64,000 nucleotides of DNA from Antedon bifida (taxonomy: Eukaryota; Echinodermata; Crinoidea; Comatulida; Antedonidae). Every line of letters starts with the position of its first letter. Position 1 is the stretch's first letter. The stretch lies in NCBI GenBank assembly GCA_963402885.1, contig OY727103.1:11806085-11870084 (forward strand), given 5' to 3'. The notes below the pieces were generated by a model. The model saw only the letters and a program-made list of their open reading frames with translations, was not told where the DNA came from and ran no database searches. Positions 35,501 to 45,789 of the stretch are shown here, piece by piece. A program made the translations under genes and the position numbers.

Positions 35501-36868
35501 TGTGTATTTCCTGTCGTCTTCATGAACTGGGACGTTATAGTACCCTGATGTAAGATCCATTGTGGAGAACAGTGAATTACCTCCGAGGGCCGCAAGAGCA
35601 TCTCCTTGGTTTGGCAGGGGATGGGCATCTTTCGTTGTTCTTGCATTGAGCCACCGAAAATCTGTACATATACGCAGGTCACCGTTCTTCTTCCAGACCA
35701 ATACAAGTGGGGATGCCCATTCACTCGAAGACTTCCGGATGATGTCTTTTTCCTCCATCTCATTGAGGACATGACGAAGTTTTTGATAGTCTGCTGGGCT
35801 TACCCTTCTATAAGGGAGACGAAATGGCCGGTCATCGGTCAACCGGATACGATGTTCAATACCTTTCACCTTTCCACAGTCGAGCTTATCCTTCGAAAAA
35901 ATATCTTGATATTTAACAATAAGGTCAGCCAATCGATCTTTGTATAAGTTAGTTACTTCACTTGAGTCGATGTCGAGATCATGAATCCCACAATTAGCTA
36001 ATTTGGAATTAAAGCTAGGTTGGAGTTCCTGTTTGATATCGGCTGTGTGCTGACAAGTAGGTTGGAATTTTGGTATATTTTTTAGGTTCATACATGGAGA
36101 CACATCTGCAACCTTGGCATTTCGTCTTAAAGTGATTATTTTGTCTGTGATGTTAATAATTTTCAATGGCACCCACTTGTCTCCATACTGCATAGCTACA
36201 GATCTGGCAACCATTATACCTCTTGGTATAGCCCTGGATGTGGTGGGTTCGATTATTATAGTACTGCCTATTGAGATATGAGTTCGATTCGGTAATTTGG
36301 CCCATACTAAATGTTCAGATCGTGGTTGCAGTATAAGAGAGTGTCTGAGTCGTAGTGTTCCAATTTTGTTCGGAATTGGTCCGGAGCTCCAGTTGCCAAC
36401 ATTTGATACCAAATCTATAAACTCATCTCTGGGACCAGATGTGGTTTCTACTTGAGTGAGTTGATGAAAAATGTCATTACTGCCCTCCATCAATTGAATA
36501 AGTTTCCTAATAACGTTAGAACCAATTATCAAATCGTCCACCTGTCCGGGAACAACTAAAACGGGAACATTAAAGTTAAAATCATAAATGGTTAATTTCA
36601 AATTGTACATATATTTACATTGTGTTTTGGATCCTCCACATCCAATGATTGTAACATCTACTGCTTCGCAATCTTTTAACTTGATTAGTTTCTTCTGTTT
36701 TAGTGAACTGATTGCAAGGTCACTAATAGTACACCCAGACGAGCCAGTGTCCAGCATACCGCTAACTACGTGGGAATCAAACACGGTAACGTTTGTAAAG
36801 AAGAGGCCTGAGTTGCGTGGCACATTCTGGGTTAATTGGATTGTTGGAGCATTCGCTGATTTGTCCAC
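32525..36868 (-). CDS. pol: Ty3/gypsy Pol polyprotein: protease, RT, RNase H, integrase
   Basis: An uninterrupted ORF of ~1447 codons as listed from a GTG; there is no in-frame ATG at the true start. The pol frame is open back to ~36918, overlaps the end of gag and is in the -1 frame relative to it, so expression by -1 frameshifting is likely. Domains by approximate residue: retropepsin-like protease with LDTGSS (~38); RT with MDLTSGYYNV and the YLDD active site (~500); RNase H with STDAST (~670); integrase zinc region H-H-C-C (~948-990) and catalytic D, D, E near ~1015, ~1073 and ~1110 (CIDFW, HSDQGANF, GCTERFNR); C-terminal tail with GDHVLKANKG, resembling a GPY/F module. No chromodomain is seen. 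All key residues are present. Confidence 0.95.
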   Translation of the reverse strand: MDKSANAPTIQLTQNVPRNSGLFFTNVTVFDSHVVSGMLDTGSSGCTISDLAISSLKQKKLIKLKDCEAVDVTIIGCGGSKTQCKYMYNLKLTIYDFNFNVPVLVVPGQVDDLIIGSNVIRKLIQLMEGSNDIFHQLTQVETTSGPRDEFIDLVSNVGNWSSGPIPNKIGTLRLRHSLILQPRSEHLVWAKLPNRTHISIGSTIIIEPTTSRAIPRGIMVARSVAMQYGDKWVPLKIINITDKIITLRRNAKVADVSPCMNLKNIPKFQPTCQHTADIKQELQPSFNSKLANCGIHDLDIDSSEVTNLYKDRLADLIVKYQDIFSKDKLDCGKVKGIEHRIRLTDDRPFRLPYRRVSPADYQKLRHVLNEMEEKDIIRKSSSEWASPLVLVWKKNGDLRICTDFRWLNARTTKDAHPLPNQGDALAALGGNSLFSTMDLTSGYYNVPVHEDDRKYTAFTTPMGLYEYNRLPQGLCNSPADFMRIMMGIFGDQNFLSLLVYLDDLLVFAPNEEMALERLQMVFERLRNSGLKLAPKKCHLLRRSVKFLGHVVDGSGVHTDSDKVQPIVDVSKAALMASDGLTPCPKKIRSFLGMVVYYQHFIQDCSAIAKPLFNLTSGTMPCKRGKRKHKIRKLQPCDWTAACEDAFEKLKQALSQDITLAHPDFNRPFILSTDASTAGLGAVLSQAPADGSKPRPVAFASKSLSKSQMKYPAHRLEFLALKWAICEKFSHWLKNNRFTVWTDNNPLTYILTKPKLNACEQRWVAKLAPYTFDIKYVPGPKNIVADALSREPFVPVMSTHIHRLFRDRVNSQRIFNEISESEVCEVFNQHLHWQEHTECRASVYAKSMINDQHTLNTNLISYTNDDIRNKQLDDNILQRVIEYVERKRRPSRRERALDANAINVIMRQWDKLRLIDGVLFRLTKNPINKQTRSQLVVPKSMQAEVLNGVHDEMGHQGLNRTMSLCRDRFYWKSMETSISNYIKQCQRCVVAKTPETAARAPLESIQTTYPMELVCIDFWTAEDHNNKSVDVLVVTDHFTKLAQAYHCTNQSAKEVAKKLWNNFFCIYGFPMRVHSDQGANFESSLIAELMDVSGIAKSRTTPYHPMGNGCTERFNRTLGNMIRSLSPKDKYQWPNKLQSLTFAYNSTVHETTGYAPFYLMFGRVPRLPVDMVFRTFSRTDQSPDYNAYIKSLSKSLEDAIKTVEVTARKNQRRQARLYDRKMRGSDIEIGDHVLKANKGAGKRKVADRWDSDTHVVLEKWPETHTFRLKSNSSGKVCVVHRNFILKVNFLPVSDENETIETLSSTPSDHGDVMTDITDHDASSTNSEQPVIWKDVDLIQPYVPETAVPESVDAISIEQQETPSINPASVHASVEPSETSPSTEHDISPVAVAMDHTDDDNSSGETPSEPTLSLRRSKRVIKPPDRYGFISKWLWGTPALTSHVGCLDV

Positions 36869-36894
36869 ACCTTGCTCCTGTGGGCGCGGACTTG

Positions 36895-38119
36895 TTAGTT
36901 TTCCGATTTTTTCGTTTTACTTGGGCAGTTGCGTCCAAGGTGCCCTTCTTGGAAGCAGCGAAAACATAGTTTGTTTTGCATACAATGTGACCGGGTGTTA
37001 TGTTGGCCATCACCACACACCTTGCATACAATTTGGTTTGGGCCATCCTGGTGGTATTGTTGGTGATACTGCCGTGGTTGTTGTGTTGTTAGTTGTTCCA
37101 ACACTGTCACCAATCGGTCGAGAATTACGTCTTGTTTAGTGGTGTCTATAGCTGTATTTTGATGCACCTCGCTCGCTCTGGTTGTTAAGTGGTGTGTAGA
37201 TTTTTGCCTAAAGCTCAACCTCGTCTCTCTGTGGTGCGTTTCAATAAGTTCTTGAACTTCGTCAATGACCCACCGTCGGATTGGTTTTGTTCTAAATAGG
37301 TCGCGAAGATCTTTATCGGNNNNNNNNNNNNNNNNNNNNNNNNNNNNNNNNNNNNNNNNNNNNNNNNNNNNNNNNNNNNNNNNNNNNNNNNNNNNNNNNN
37401 NNNNNNNNNNNNNNNNNNNNNNNNNNNNNNNNNNNNNNNNNNNNNNNNNNNNNNNNNNNNNNNNNNNNNNNNNNNNNNNNNNNNNNNNNNNNNNNNNNNN
37501 NNNNNNNNNNNNNNNNNNNGACAGTGTCGAATGAACTGGCTGATAAGCTCCATTTCTTCATCATGCTGCCTCCATTCCGCCTTAGGACTTCATTGGCATG
37601 GATGATAAGCCTGTTTAGCCTGGCCCAAAAATCTAACGCTGATTCACCCACATAGGGTCGACATCCATAAAATTCAGCTAAAGGAGTATCTGAGAAAACA
37701 TCTTCGCTAAAGTTCTGTCGGAGTATATCAAATAATACATCAGGATCATTTGCTTCGCTGAGAGTTTTTGATCTAAGCCCAACTTTGACGATTGCTTTGG
37801 CTTTGCCTAATAGGAAGGTCAAAATCTCATCTGATTGCTCACTTCTATGAATCCCTTTCTTCTTTAAGTAAGATCGCGTCTGATCCTCCCAATCGTTAAA
37901 GGACAATTTGTCAGTGTGCTCACCCCGAAATATTGCAGGTTGTTTTATTTCTTGCCGTATGATCACCCTTTGTTCTACTGGGGTAACGGGCACAACTGGG
38001 TTATTAAAGGATCCCACCTCTATTGTTGGTGGCATCATTATAGGTGCTGATTGTGGGCGCCTAATCATCCCCCTACCACGACCTCGACCTCTTTGTGGTG
38101 TATTTGGAGCACTATCCAT
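36895..38119 (-). CDS. gag: Ty3/gypsy Gag, interrupted by an assembly gap
   Basis: Starts MDSAPNTPQRGRGRGRG, a basic Arg/Gly N-terminus, followed by a helical capsid-like region (LSFNDWEDQTRSYLKKKG ... YVGESALDFWARLNRLI). Sequence is lost in 37320-37519. It resumes with DKDLRDLFRTKPIRRWVI and ends with two zinc knuckles, CKVCGDGQHNTRSHC (CX2CX4HX5C) and CFRCFQEGHLGRNC (CX2CX4HX4C). Length is ~408 codons if the gap is really 200 bp. The frame after the gap agrees with the frame before it only if the gap length is right modulo 3, which cannot be known here. Confidence 0.9.
36905..36920 (-). promoter_or_regulatory. Candidate -1 frameshift region between gag and pol
   Basis: On the minus strand CGAAAAAATCGGAAAAC ends the gag frame (stop TAA just after), and the pol frame opens only after an in-frame TAA at ~36918. 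The overlap is therefore ~20 nt around an A6 run (36907-36912), the most plausible slippage site. It is not a textbook X XXY YYZ heptamer. Mechanism is inferred. Confidence 0.5.
37320..37519. other. Assembly gap (200 N)
   Basis: Exactly 200 Ns inside gag of the gypsy element, a typical placeholder length. Real length and content are unknown. Confidence 1.
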
Positions 38120-38761
38120 TATAACAATATTTCAGAGTGTAAAAAGAAATTGTAAGTTTAATTAATGATAATTTAAAATGATATTCAACTACGAACACGA
38201 ATTAATATACACAATTAATAAATTTCGTAATTAATTGAGAATATAAACACAATAATATAGTTTATAAATATTAGCAGATATACAATGTTCAATAGGACAA
38301 TCTGTCCAGGTGAATAGTAATAAAACAAAAGTAATAGAGTTAAATGCATATACAAGTGAACAGGTGTTATAAAAAAACTGTGTACACTAACACTTAATAT
38401 AATTTCATTGACCTCGATTCTTGTACCTTGCAATGTAGAAAATAACCAATAAAAGGTCACTCTACCAACAGACTGTTTATAGTAGAAACACAAATAGTTC
38501 AATCACTGACAGTGATGTAAATTTGTTAAAAAAATATTTACAAAAAGAAAAACAGATCATGTAGTCTTCTTTAAACAATAATTGCTATACAAGTGCAATA
38601 CCACTTATCAAAGGTTATCAAGGTCAACTAGTATAGCAATTGCAGTATTAAAATTATACAGTACATAAATTAATATAAATTGTGGTTAAAACTTAAGAAA
38701 AGACTAATCAGCACTTATCGTAGTCTTTCTTGAGAGTGATCCCTTCCTGGCTGAACAGCAA
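38120..38761 (-). other. Leader of the Ty3/gypsy element between primer site and gag
   Basis: About 640 bp, AT-rich, with no supported ORF. It would contain the packaging and leader sequences of the genomic RNA. Nothing specific was recognised. Confidence 0.6.
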
Positions 38762-38779
38762 ATCCTGGTCACGGCACCA
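38762..38779 (-). promoter_or_regulatory. Primer binding site, tRNA-His type
   Basis: Two bases inside the 5' LTR the minus strand reads TGGTGCCGTGACCAGGAT. Its complement ends ...TCACGGCACCA, the 3' end of animal tRNA-His including CCA (tRNA-His begins GCCGTGA). The match covers the whole acceptor strand and part of the T arm. Confidence 0.85.
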
Positions 38780-38781
38780 AA

Positions 38782-39581
38782 TGTAACAGGTTCGTACTAC
38801 TAGCGTCGTAGCTTTATCGCGTAGTATTTTCCGGAGCTGCAGCACTGGCACAAACACAATAAAATCATCCACAAAGACAGTTCTTGATTTGGAAAAGTTA
38901 AATTCTTTTATTGAAGCTAGTAACCAGTCGGAAGGAGATATAATAAAAACAGTGTTACTATATTTAAAATAACATATCAGTGATCGATCAATCGTATCAT
39001 TAACGACAGTATAGGCTACTATTGCGTTGTGTCTAGTATAACAATCAAATAACTAATCAACTATATTAACTTAAAACAATTCTAAAATTAAGAGAGATAA
39101 AAATATAGATGCTTACCTAGTAACCAGTCGGAAGGAGATGAAAACCTTCACTTTGGGCTAGGCACTAGTAAGTGTCATCCATTCCCAGTTAGGTACTATG
39201 ACAATTTTTAACCGATGGTATATACATTTACCATAACGTTATTTCGTAGTTTACAGACCGATTGTATTGTAACTCGAGTCATACACATGTAATTATCAAT
39301 TTAAAGTTCGGTTATACAAAAAAAGAAACTATTAAAAATGCAAATCAATTGACAAAATCCCTTGTCCATTTATGAACTGACCCATACTGAAACATTATAC
39401 ACTAAATATTCATGACCATTTTCCCGCCACTTGGATGAGGTGACTCATCTATTTATAGCATGGTCACTTATCATTCCAGGTTTTACTTTAATGGGTCCCA
39501 CAAGGTTTCTCAGATTCAAGTCAGATTCAGCAGATAAATCATTCAAGTATTTGGGTATAAACTATAAGCATACCTGTTACA
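38782..39581 (-). repeat. 5' LTR of the Ty3/gypsy element
   Basis: 800 bp, identical by eye to the other LTR except for one base. It contains the promoter in the sense of the element (minus strand). Confidence 0.95.
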
Positions 39582-39818
39582 TAGACACCACAGTTGTCTT
39601 TTTAAACCCAGGAATTGAGGAGTTATGAGCCATCAAATGCCACAAGAAGGTCACTGACCTTTGACCCTCAATATCTCACTAACGCAGCAACTAGAAGGCT
39701 GCAAAAATTTTTTGGTATTTATTCACACCTAAAGCTACAAGAAAATACCAAAAGACCTTTTATTAGAATTTTTTCAAGGTTACATAGGATAAATGTCACA
39801 TATAGCCTGTACTATATA

Positions 39819-40353
39819 TAATGAATTGTATTTGAAATTTGTGATTTTGACGAAATAAATGAATGAATCGGGGGTGATTTGTTCTTCATTCATTTATTCA
39901 TTATACCGTGGATAGTCCTTGTTTAACATTGGTGGTAAGTCTAGTAATGCTCTGTGTAGTTCAGTATCCTCATTTTCATGTATTACTGTATACGTCCGTC
40001 TTTATAAGTAAAATAATATCGTCAGTGTGTATGTTATCTACGTGCACATCGTTAGCGTTTGGTATTTGATGGCTTAACCCATATTGTAAAAATACTAGAA
40101 ATTGGGCTCCGTGGTAGATATCTGTATTTGCTTGGCATTCGATCCATGACCTATAGTCCCAGATTTTCTACCCTTTTCCATTCTTTTTACTTGGTTTGTC
40201 TGCCATAACGCTATATCGTGCTTGCTTGTGTATTTGCATATGAATGAATAGTGGTACGATTTAGAAGATAATAGACATTATGTGTTGCCTAGCACAACAA
40301 CGCTTCGCTCTGATTGGCCGATTTAAAGGCCGAAGAGACGCGGTATATTGTCC
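39819..40353. other. Spacer between the two inverted-repeat elements
   Basis: Begins with a short ATAAATGAATGAAT piece that resembles a LINE tail, answered nearby by the inverted CATTCATTTATTCATTATA (39883-39905). Otherwise no gene or RNA is recognised. The start of an ORF at 40280 continues into the terminal repeat of the next element and is not considered coding. Confidence 0.5.
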
Positions 40354-40684
40354 TAACCCTAAGGAAGGATCTAAATCTCCCTACTCCAATCCAGGAGATC
40401 TTCTACGCATGTGTAGATATTTACTACGTCATCATATATGTATCGTATTTTACTTGCGGTCCGGCCATGCAGTATTTACTCGCACGTCGCTTATTTTATA
40501 CCGTATTACAGTACTTAAATATATGTATATCGCTTTCCCAGACATCCCACAGCTATATAGGTTAATATACATGGAATTAAAGTGTAGGCCTACCAAACAT
40601 TTTTGAAAAAGATATTATTAGATATCATAATCGGGTTATGTTTATGCTGTAGGAAAAAGGAGAATCAACGTAAACGAATACTAA

Positions 40685-41522
40685 TCTATGCCTACTATAC
40701 TATGATTCCGGAATCCACTGTACATAGCCGTATACCTGCCCTGACGTATGACAAATAAGACATTTATTATTTGTCATCCTTCAGGGCAGGTATTGTATGA
40801 TTCGACTGTACATAGCCGTATACCTGCCCTGACGTATGACAAATAAGACATTTATTATTTGTCAGCCTTCAGGGCAGGTATTGTATGGTTCCACTGTACA
40901 TAGCCGTATACCTGCCCTGACGTATGACAAATAAGACATTTATTATTTGTCAGCCGTCAGGGCAGGTATTGTATGGTTCCACTGTACATAGCCGTATACC
41001 TGCCCTGACGTATGACAAATAAGACATTTATTATTTTGTCAGCCGTCAGGGCAGGTATTGTATGGTTCCACTGTACATAGCCGTTTACCTGCCCTGACGT
41101 ATGACAAATAAGACATTTATTATTTGCCAGCCTTCAGGGCAGGTATTGTATGATTCCACTGTACATAGCCGTATACCTGCCCTGACGTATGACAAATAAG
41201 ACATTTATTATTTGTCATCCTTCAGGACAGGTATTGTATGATTCGACTGTACATAGCCGTATACCTGCCCTGAAGGATGACAAATAATAAATGTCTTATT
41301 TGTCATACGTCAGGGCAGGTATACGGCTATGTACAGTGGAACCATACAATACCTGCCCTGAAGGATGACAAATAATAAATGTCTTATTTGTCATACGTCA
41401 GGGCAGGTATACGGCTATGTACAGTGGAACCATACAATACCTGTCCTGAAGGATGACAAATAATAAATGTCTTATTTGTCATACGTCAGGGCAGGTATAC
41501 GGCTATGTACTGTGGAATCATA
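40685..41522. repeat. Array of ~88-bp hairpin-forming units with an orientation switch
   Basis: About nine to ten units. Each holds TACCTGCCCTGACGTATGAC, AAATAAGACATTTATTATTT and GTCAGCCTTCAGGGCAGGTA, so each unit folds on itself into a long stem. Units between 40690 and ~41265 point one way and those from ~41275 to 41520 the other. Copies differ by a few bases (for example TCATCC, TCAGCC, TCAGCCG). Half a unit is present near the opposite end of the element at 47646-47681. Confidence 0.9.
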
Positions 41523-42099
41523 CAATTAGTCCAGTCAATCTAATGATATACCCACCACAAATTGCAATAGTAACAAAGCTAGTATTTTTGAATTCTATAT
41601 AATGTGTAGAACGACATACTAAAAGTCACCGAAAATCCAAGCATTGGGTCAAGGGGTCAGAGGTCAATAAAGGTCATTTTAAGTCAAAATTAATATGCCC
41701 CATTAATTACATATATTTAACCATTTAAAATACATTATATACAAGTGGGATTTATGTCATCCGAAAGCTTATTAAATTTCCTATTCAGTGATATCAAACT
41801 TATAGTCATAACATTTTATTTAGAATGTCATTTTTGCGGAAAAACACAACATAATGTGTCAATTTTGGCTAAAAATGTTGTTTTCGCTGTAAACAACAAT
41901 GGTATACACACAGGGATACCCTGGGGTGAACATTTCAGTCCAACGCGATACACATGACCAGTTCAAGATGCAGATGAGTGACATCTCCGTTCCTGTTGCT
42001 TCTGGATGATCTACATACCATTTTTTCCAGATGGCATTTGTGTTGCCATGGTTACAGTATTTATATTGGGATGTATAAGTATTTTAACGATTTTTTAAC

Positions 42100-43450
42100 C
42101 AGTAGAAATACAAAGATGTTCAACAGCAGTTTGACAATGACCTCCATGTTGTATGACGTTCGGACCATCTGGGCTGGATTGTCAACAGACCTGGTGATTG
42201 AAAAAGTTTCTATGAGAAGCCTCAAAGAAAACCAGAGGTTTGACAAGAGAATATAGGAATGCGTACATCCAGACCAAATCTGCGCTGAAATGTATGTAAT
42301 GCCTTGTAATAGTATCAGGGCGTTACTCCAGCAGCGGCCAACATAAGACCTTATGGCCACACGTCAGGAACACAATGGCAATTGAAAAATCCATTTGGTT
42401 ACGACTCAGAGACTTCATACCATTGACACGGGAGTTACTGCAGATGACTCGGAATATTAGCAATGTGGTATTAGCATTGAATATTTTGGGCAGGAAGTCT
42501 TGCAATGTATTCAAGATCCTGGCAATAAAGTCATATGTGTGCATCAATCCTACAGTTTCAGAGGAGACTCGAGGTGACTTTGTTATCCACCAACACTTTT
42601 TGAAACTACCAACTTACAATACTTTCAGCTAATAAACCAACATGATGCCACGTGGAAACAACTTCTTCTGAATAATCTAATACATCCAACTCACTGAATG
42701 ATGTCCAGTAGGCCTACATTTTAGATGGTAGTGCTCTACTGCACAGCATTCCATGGAATAGTGTAGAGATCTGTAAAAAATATTGCTCTGCATAGTCTTT
42801 GATAATTATGAAAGCGGCTCATCCACCAAAGACGGCGCACATGGTAAGGCGGGTAAGGTGGTAGTGTCCCTGTATATTTTACCAGTGACATGTTCCACAA
42901 AATAGGATCACTTTCTGTAACAAACAACAATTTATAAATCTTCGTAACTAGTATTTGAACAACATGGCAATGAGTGAATGCAGCTGCTGATGCAGATGTT
43001 CTTTCGGATAGTAAAAAAACCATTGAATCAGCAAACAGGAAAACATCTGTCATTATCCGATGACACGGATCTACTAGTGCTCATCTGCAGTCAAGCATTT
43101 AAAACATCTTGTGATATTCTTTAGACTGGAGCTGAGATGCTGGACTATCAAACTGGTTCAAACAGTACATTTGAGAGACATCTGTGATAACCTTCTGTTT
43201 GCTCATGCGATACTGGTGACAAAACATCCAGAGTTTTCGGAATTGGAAAACAAGTGGCTCTAAAAAAAGCTTGTCATTGCACTTATTTCTGACATTATGC
43301 TGTTAGTCTTCAGATGCAAACAAGCTACAAAGGATGACATTGTGGTTGCTAGAGAAAATGGTTTAGTGTGTCTGTACAATGGACTACCTGGACAACGTGG
43401 AATGCCTTTGACTCCATCCCATCTACAAGTCACATTCAATTCACCAGGGA
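42100..43450 (+). pseudogene. Decayed gene of a widespread, unnamed animal protein family
   Basis: Plus-strand fragments in several frames, in order: TDLVIEKVSMRSLK (~42186), DDTDLLVLICSQ (43059), DTGDKTSRVFGIGKQVALKK (43209) and NGLVCLYNGLPG (~43355). I recognise this order (TDLVIEQvlMRSlK ... DDTDLLVLL ... GcDTTSRlFGIGK ... LVCLYnGkP) from multi-copy uncharacterised proteins of corals, molluscs and fishes, and cannot name the family. The DDTDLLVL segment resembles the XPG/FEN-type nuclease motif, a weak hint. Stops and frameshifts throughout show it is dead. Confidence 0.6.
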
Positions 43451-45780
43451 AAAAAAGTAGTGAGCCCTCTATCGGCAGCGAATCGTTTTTGCACACGAGA
43501 CAGCGTGAATAATTACCCGGAAGCAACTTTGTTTTTAAAAATAAATATTAAGTTTTTGCAAATTGGCCAATTGGAACTTTTGGTTTTATTTACTAATGAA
43601 TAATTCATGAAAACCTTTGACACAGCATCTACGAACCACGTGATATTGTTTTTTTATCGACAAAGCCATTATATCTGTGTCAAACAAGGGTGAATGACAC
43701 CGATGTTTTTTAAACAATTTTAGGGTATTCGAATGTTAAAATTTCGTCTAATTTGTTGAGGCTGTAATAAAACAACCTAACTTTTTGAGAAGGTGGGTTT
43801 TATATTTTCTGGATATTTAATTTTTCAATAGTAGTTAATAAAAAAATCTCGTTGGTGTTATTTTTTATTTTTTTTTAATGGCTGCTTAAACATGTGCCTT
43901 TTTGGTTATTTTACTGCTGAAAATGGAACACATGGTTGTAGCTAAAATCATTTTTTTACACCATAAGATTAAAAATGTTGCTTTTTAAAATAATAAGAAC
44001 ATTATATAATATATAGGAAAGCTGTTTTTAATCATAAAACTTTACAAAGCCTCTTTTATTTTATTCAAAAATCAATATAGTCTAGGCCTAGTTTACAGTT
44101 AGGAGAGCTAGGCTTTAGCCTGTTATTATAGTGGAGTAGTGCGTGTATTGTTGGCGCGTGTTCATTGTCGGGCGCGCGTATTTATAGGCCTAGGCCTAAG
44201 GAAATAAAAATAAATGATTACAAATAAAACTAAATATTGATTATTATTAATTTAATGTTGTTTTTTTTACAGATCACAGAGGGATGTTCTTAAGCTGTTT
44301 GCATACTTCAATACAATAGAAATAGCATTAATCAACAACAATTCCTCATTAATTTACCGGCATATGTGAAACAACACATACAGTAATTATGGATATCTAC
44401 AGATTTTTATTGCCAAAGGACATTTAATTTTTAAAATCTTGTTATTTTCCTAATTTACTTATTTAAAGGTTCAAGCGGAGGTTGGTTGTTGTGCGGTAAT
44501 TGTTATAAAGTTTAAATGTGATTTCCAAATCGGCAATAAATAATCATTATAAATATAAATAGAAAAAGGCCTAGTACAAAAGATGTTAATTTAATATACA
44601 AAACTTGTTGTGTAATTTGTGATAATATTAAAAGTTTTATGTTAAATGGTGTGTATTTCATTTATTGCCTAGCTTGCAGACAGTCCCCCCACCCACTTCA
44701 CCCAATGCTTAATAATTTTAAGAAAAATGAAAGTTCAACACTTTATTTCAAAATTTATAAGCCCTTTGTCCTCATATTTTAAGATTATGAATCAGCCACT
44801 TAACAAAAATAACAATCGAGGGGCCAATGATGAAGCGCATCTTCCCTCATTCTCTTCGCCTAAGAAAACGATTATTCCAGCCCTGCCGCGTCTCCCTAGG
44901 CCTACGCGCACCGTGCTTTCGCTTAAAACAGACCTATATTCAACTCCTTATAGAATTTGTTTGAAAAATAACACCAAGCTTATTTTTGGAAATCTTAGAA
45001 AATACATATAAGACTATATTATACCGTTTTCAGAATTTCATTTAAAAGTTCCAAATTAATGTTAACTATTTTAACAAACTAGTTAGTTTTCACTTTCTTG
45101 TTTTCGTCGTATGACTCGCTTTGTTTACGCTTACACTTGGCTTAGATGTTTATCTTAGAATTCGAATAAATGAATCCATAATCAACAAAAATTGGCACTG
45201 TTGTGGTTTTTGTTTAATATAAATGTTCCTAATACACAGAAATCAATTAAACAGCAATATAATTTAATATAAACGAGTTAAAAAGGAAATTTAGACAGCC
45301 TATAAAATACGGAAGTCAGAACTCGCGTCGCTCGAAATGTTCGGTAACTTTCTATTTATAGCCTATCGAAAAAGGCTCTGGCTAACTTTTAAATTAAAAC
45401 GGCTCTCGGAACACTTAATTTCCCATTATCACTATTTGACGTGGATGTGAAGTACAACCTCGCATATCGCCAACTTCATAATCGTACCACAACCAAGGTA
45501 CTTAACATCATGTTCAAGTTCAAGTTATCTTTTAGCAATGGAGTGGGGTTGATATGTGTACCGAGGATTGGGGATGGAAGATCAGATGATGGAAACATGT
45601 TTCCTCTACACACAAACTTAAAGCCAGAACCTGAGTATCTCCTTGAAGCATTCAGGGGTAACTAGAACTACATGTGGTGAATGCAATGGCACTGTACTAA
45701 TACCCGAGCAAGAAAGTGATACTGATGACATATAAGTTGTGAGTCCTTTTCTATTTGAAGGATTAAACAATATCATCCCA
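43451..45780. other. Interior of the TIR element, no gene recognised
   Basis: AT-rich sequence. ORFs at 44727-45011 (94 codons) and 45441-45665 (74 codons) have no domain that I recognise, and their base composition does not stand out. They could be remnants of the element's own genes. Nothing further can be supported. Confidence 0.45.
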
Positions 45781-45789
45781 CACGGAGCA

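Larger units (their letters stand above)
31129..39581 (-). mobile_element. Full-length Ty3/gypsy LTR retrotransposon, very young
   Basis: Two 800-bp direct LTRs (31129-31928 and 38782-39581) begin TGTAACAGG and end CCTGTTACA and differ by eye at a single base (T at ~31557, A at ~39210). A 4-bp duplication TAGA flanks it (31125-31128, 39582-39585), and joining the flanks restores the arm sequence. The order on the minus strand is 5' LTR, primer site, gag, pol, polypurine tract, 3' LTR. Only the N gap prevents calling every frame intact. Confidence 0.97.
26868..39818. mobile_element. Long-inverted-repeat (foldback-type) element, host of nested insertions
   Basis: The left arm (26868-27655, ~790 bp) is matched in reverse complement by a right arm that now lies in four pieces: 28808-28967, 30684-31128, 39582-39818 and the short joins between them. 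The centre (27656-28807) is a CR1-like LINE fragment. The right arm is split by an RTE-like LINE and a Ty3/gypsy element. Arms carry several AGGTCA-type repeats. No transposase was found. A target duplication at the outer ends was not convincing, so the exact termini are uncertain by ~10-20 bp. Confidence 0.8.

Noticed and set aside
26868..39818. Target-site duplication at the outer ends of the first inverted-repeat element
   Set aside because: Flanks TATATT and ATATAT are similar only because both are AT-rich; no exact repeat of sensible length was found.
40280..40606. 108-codon ORF on the plus strand
   Set aside because: It runs across the target duplication into the terminal inverted repeat, and the homologous repeat at 47720-47901 does not keep the frame.
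45441..45665. 74-codon ORF with moderately balanced composition inside the TIR element
   Set aside because: No recognisable domain, no flanking exon, and it lies in transposon DNA full of decayed frames; noted but not called a gene.
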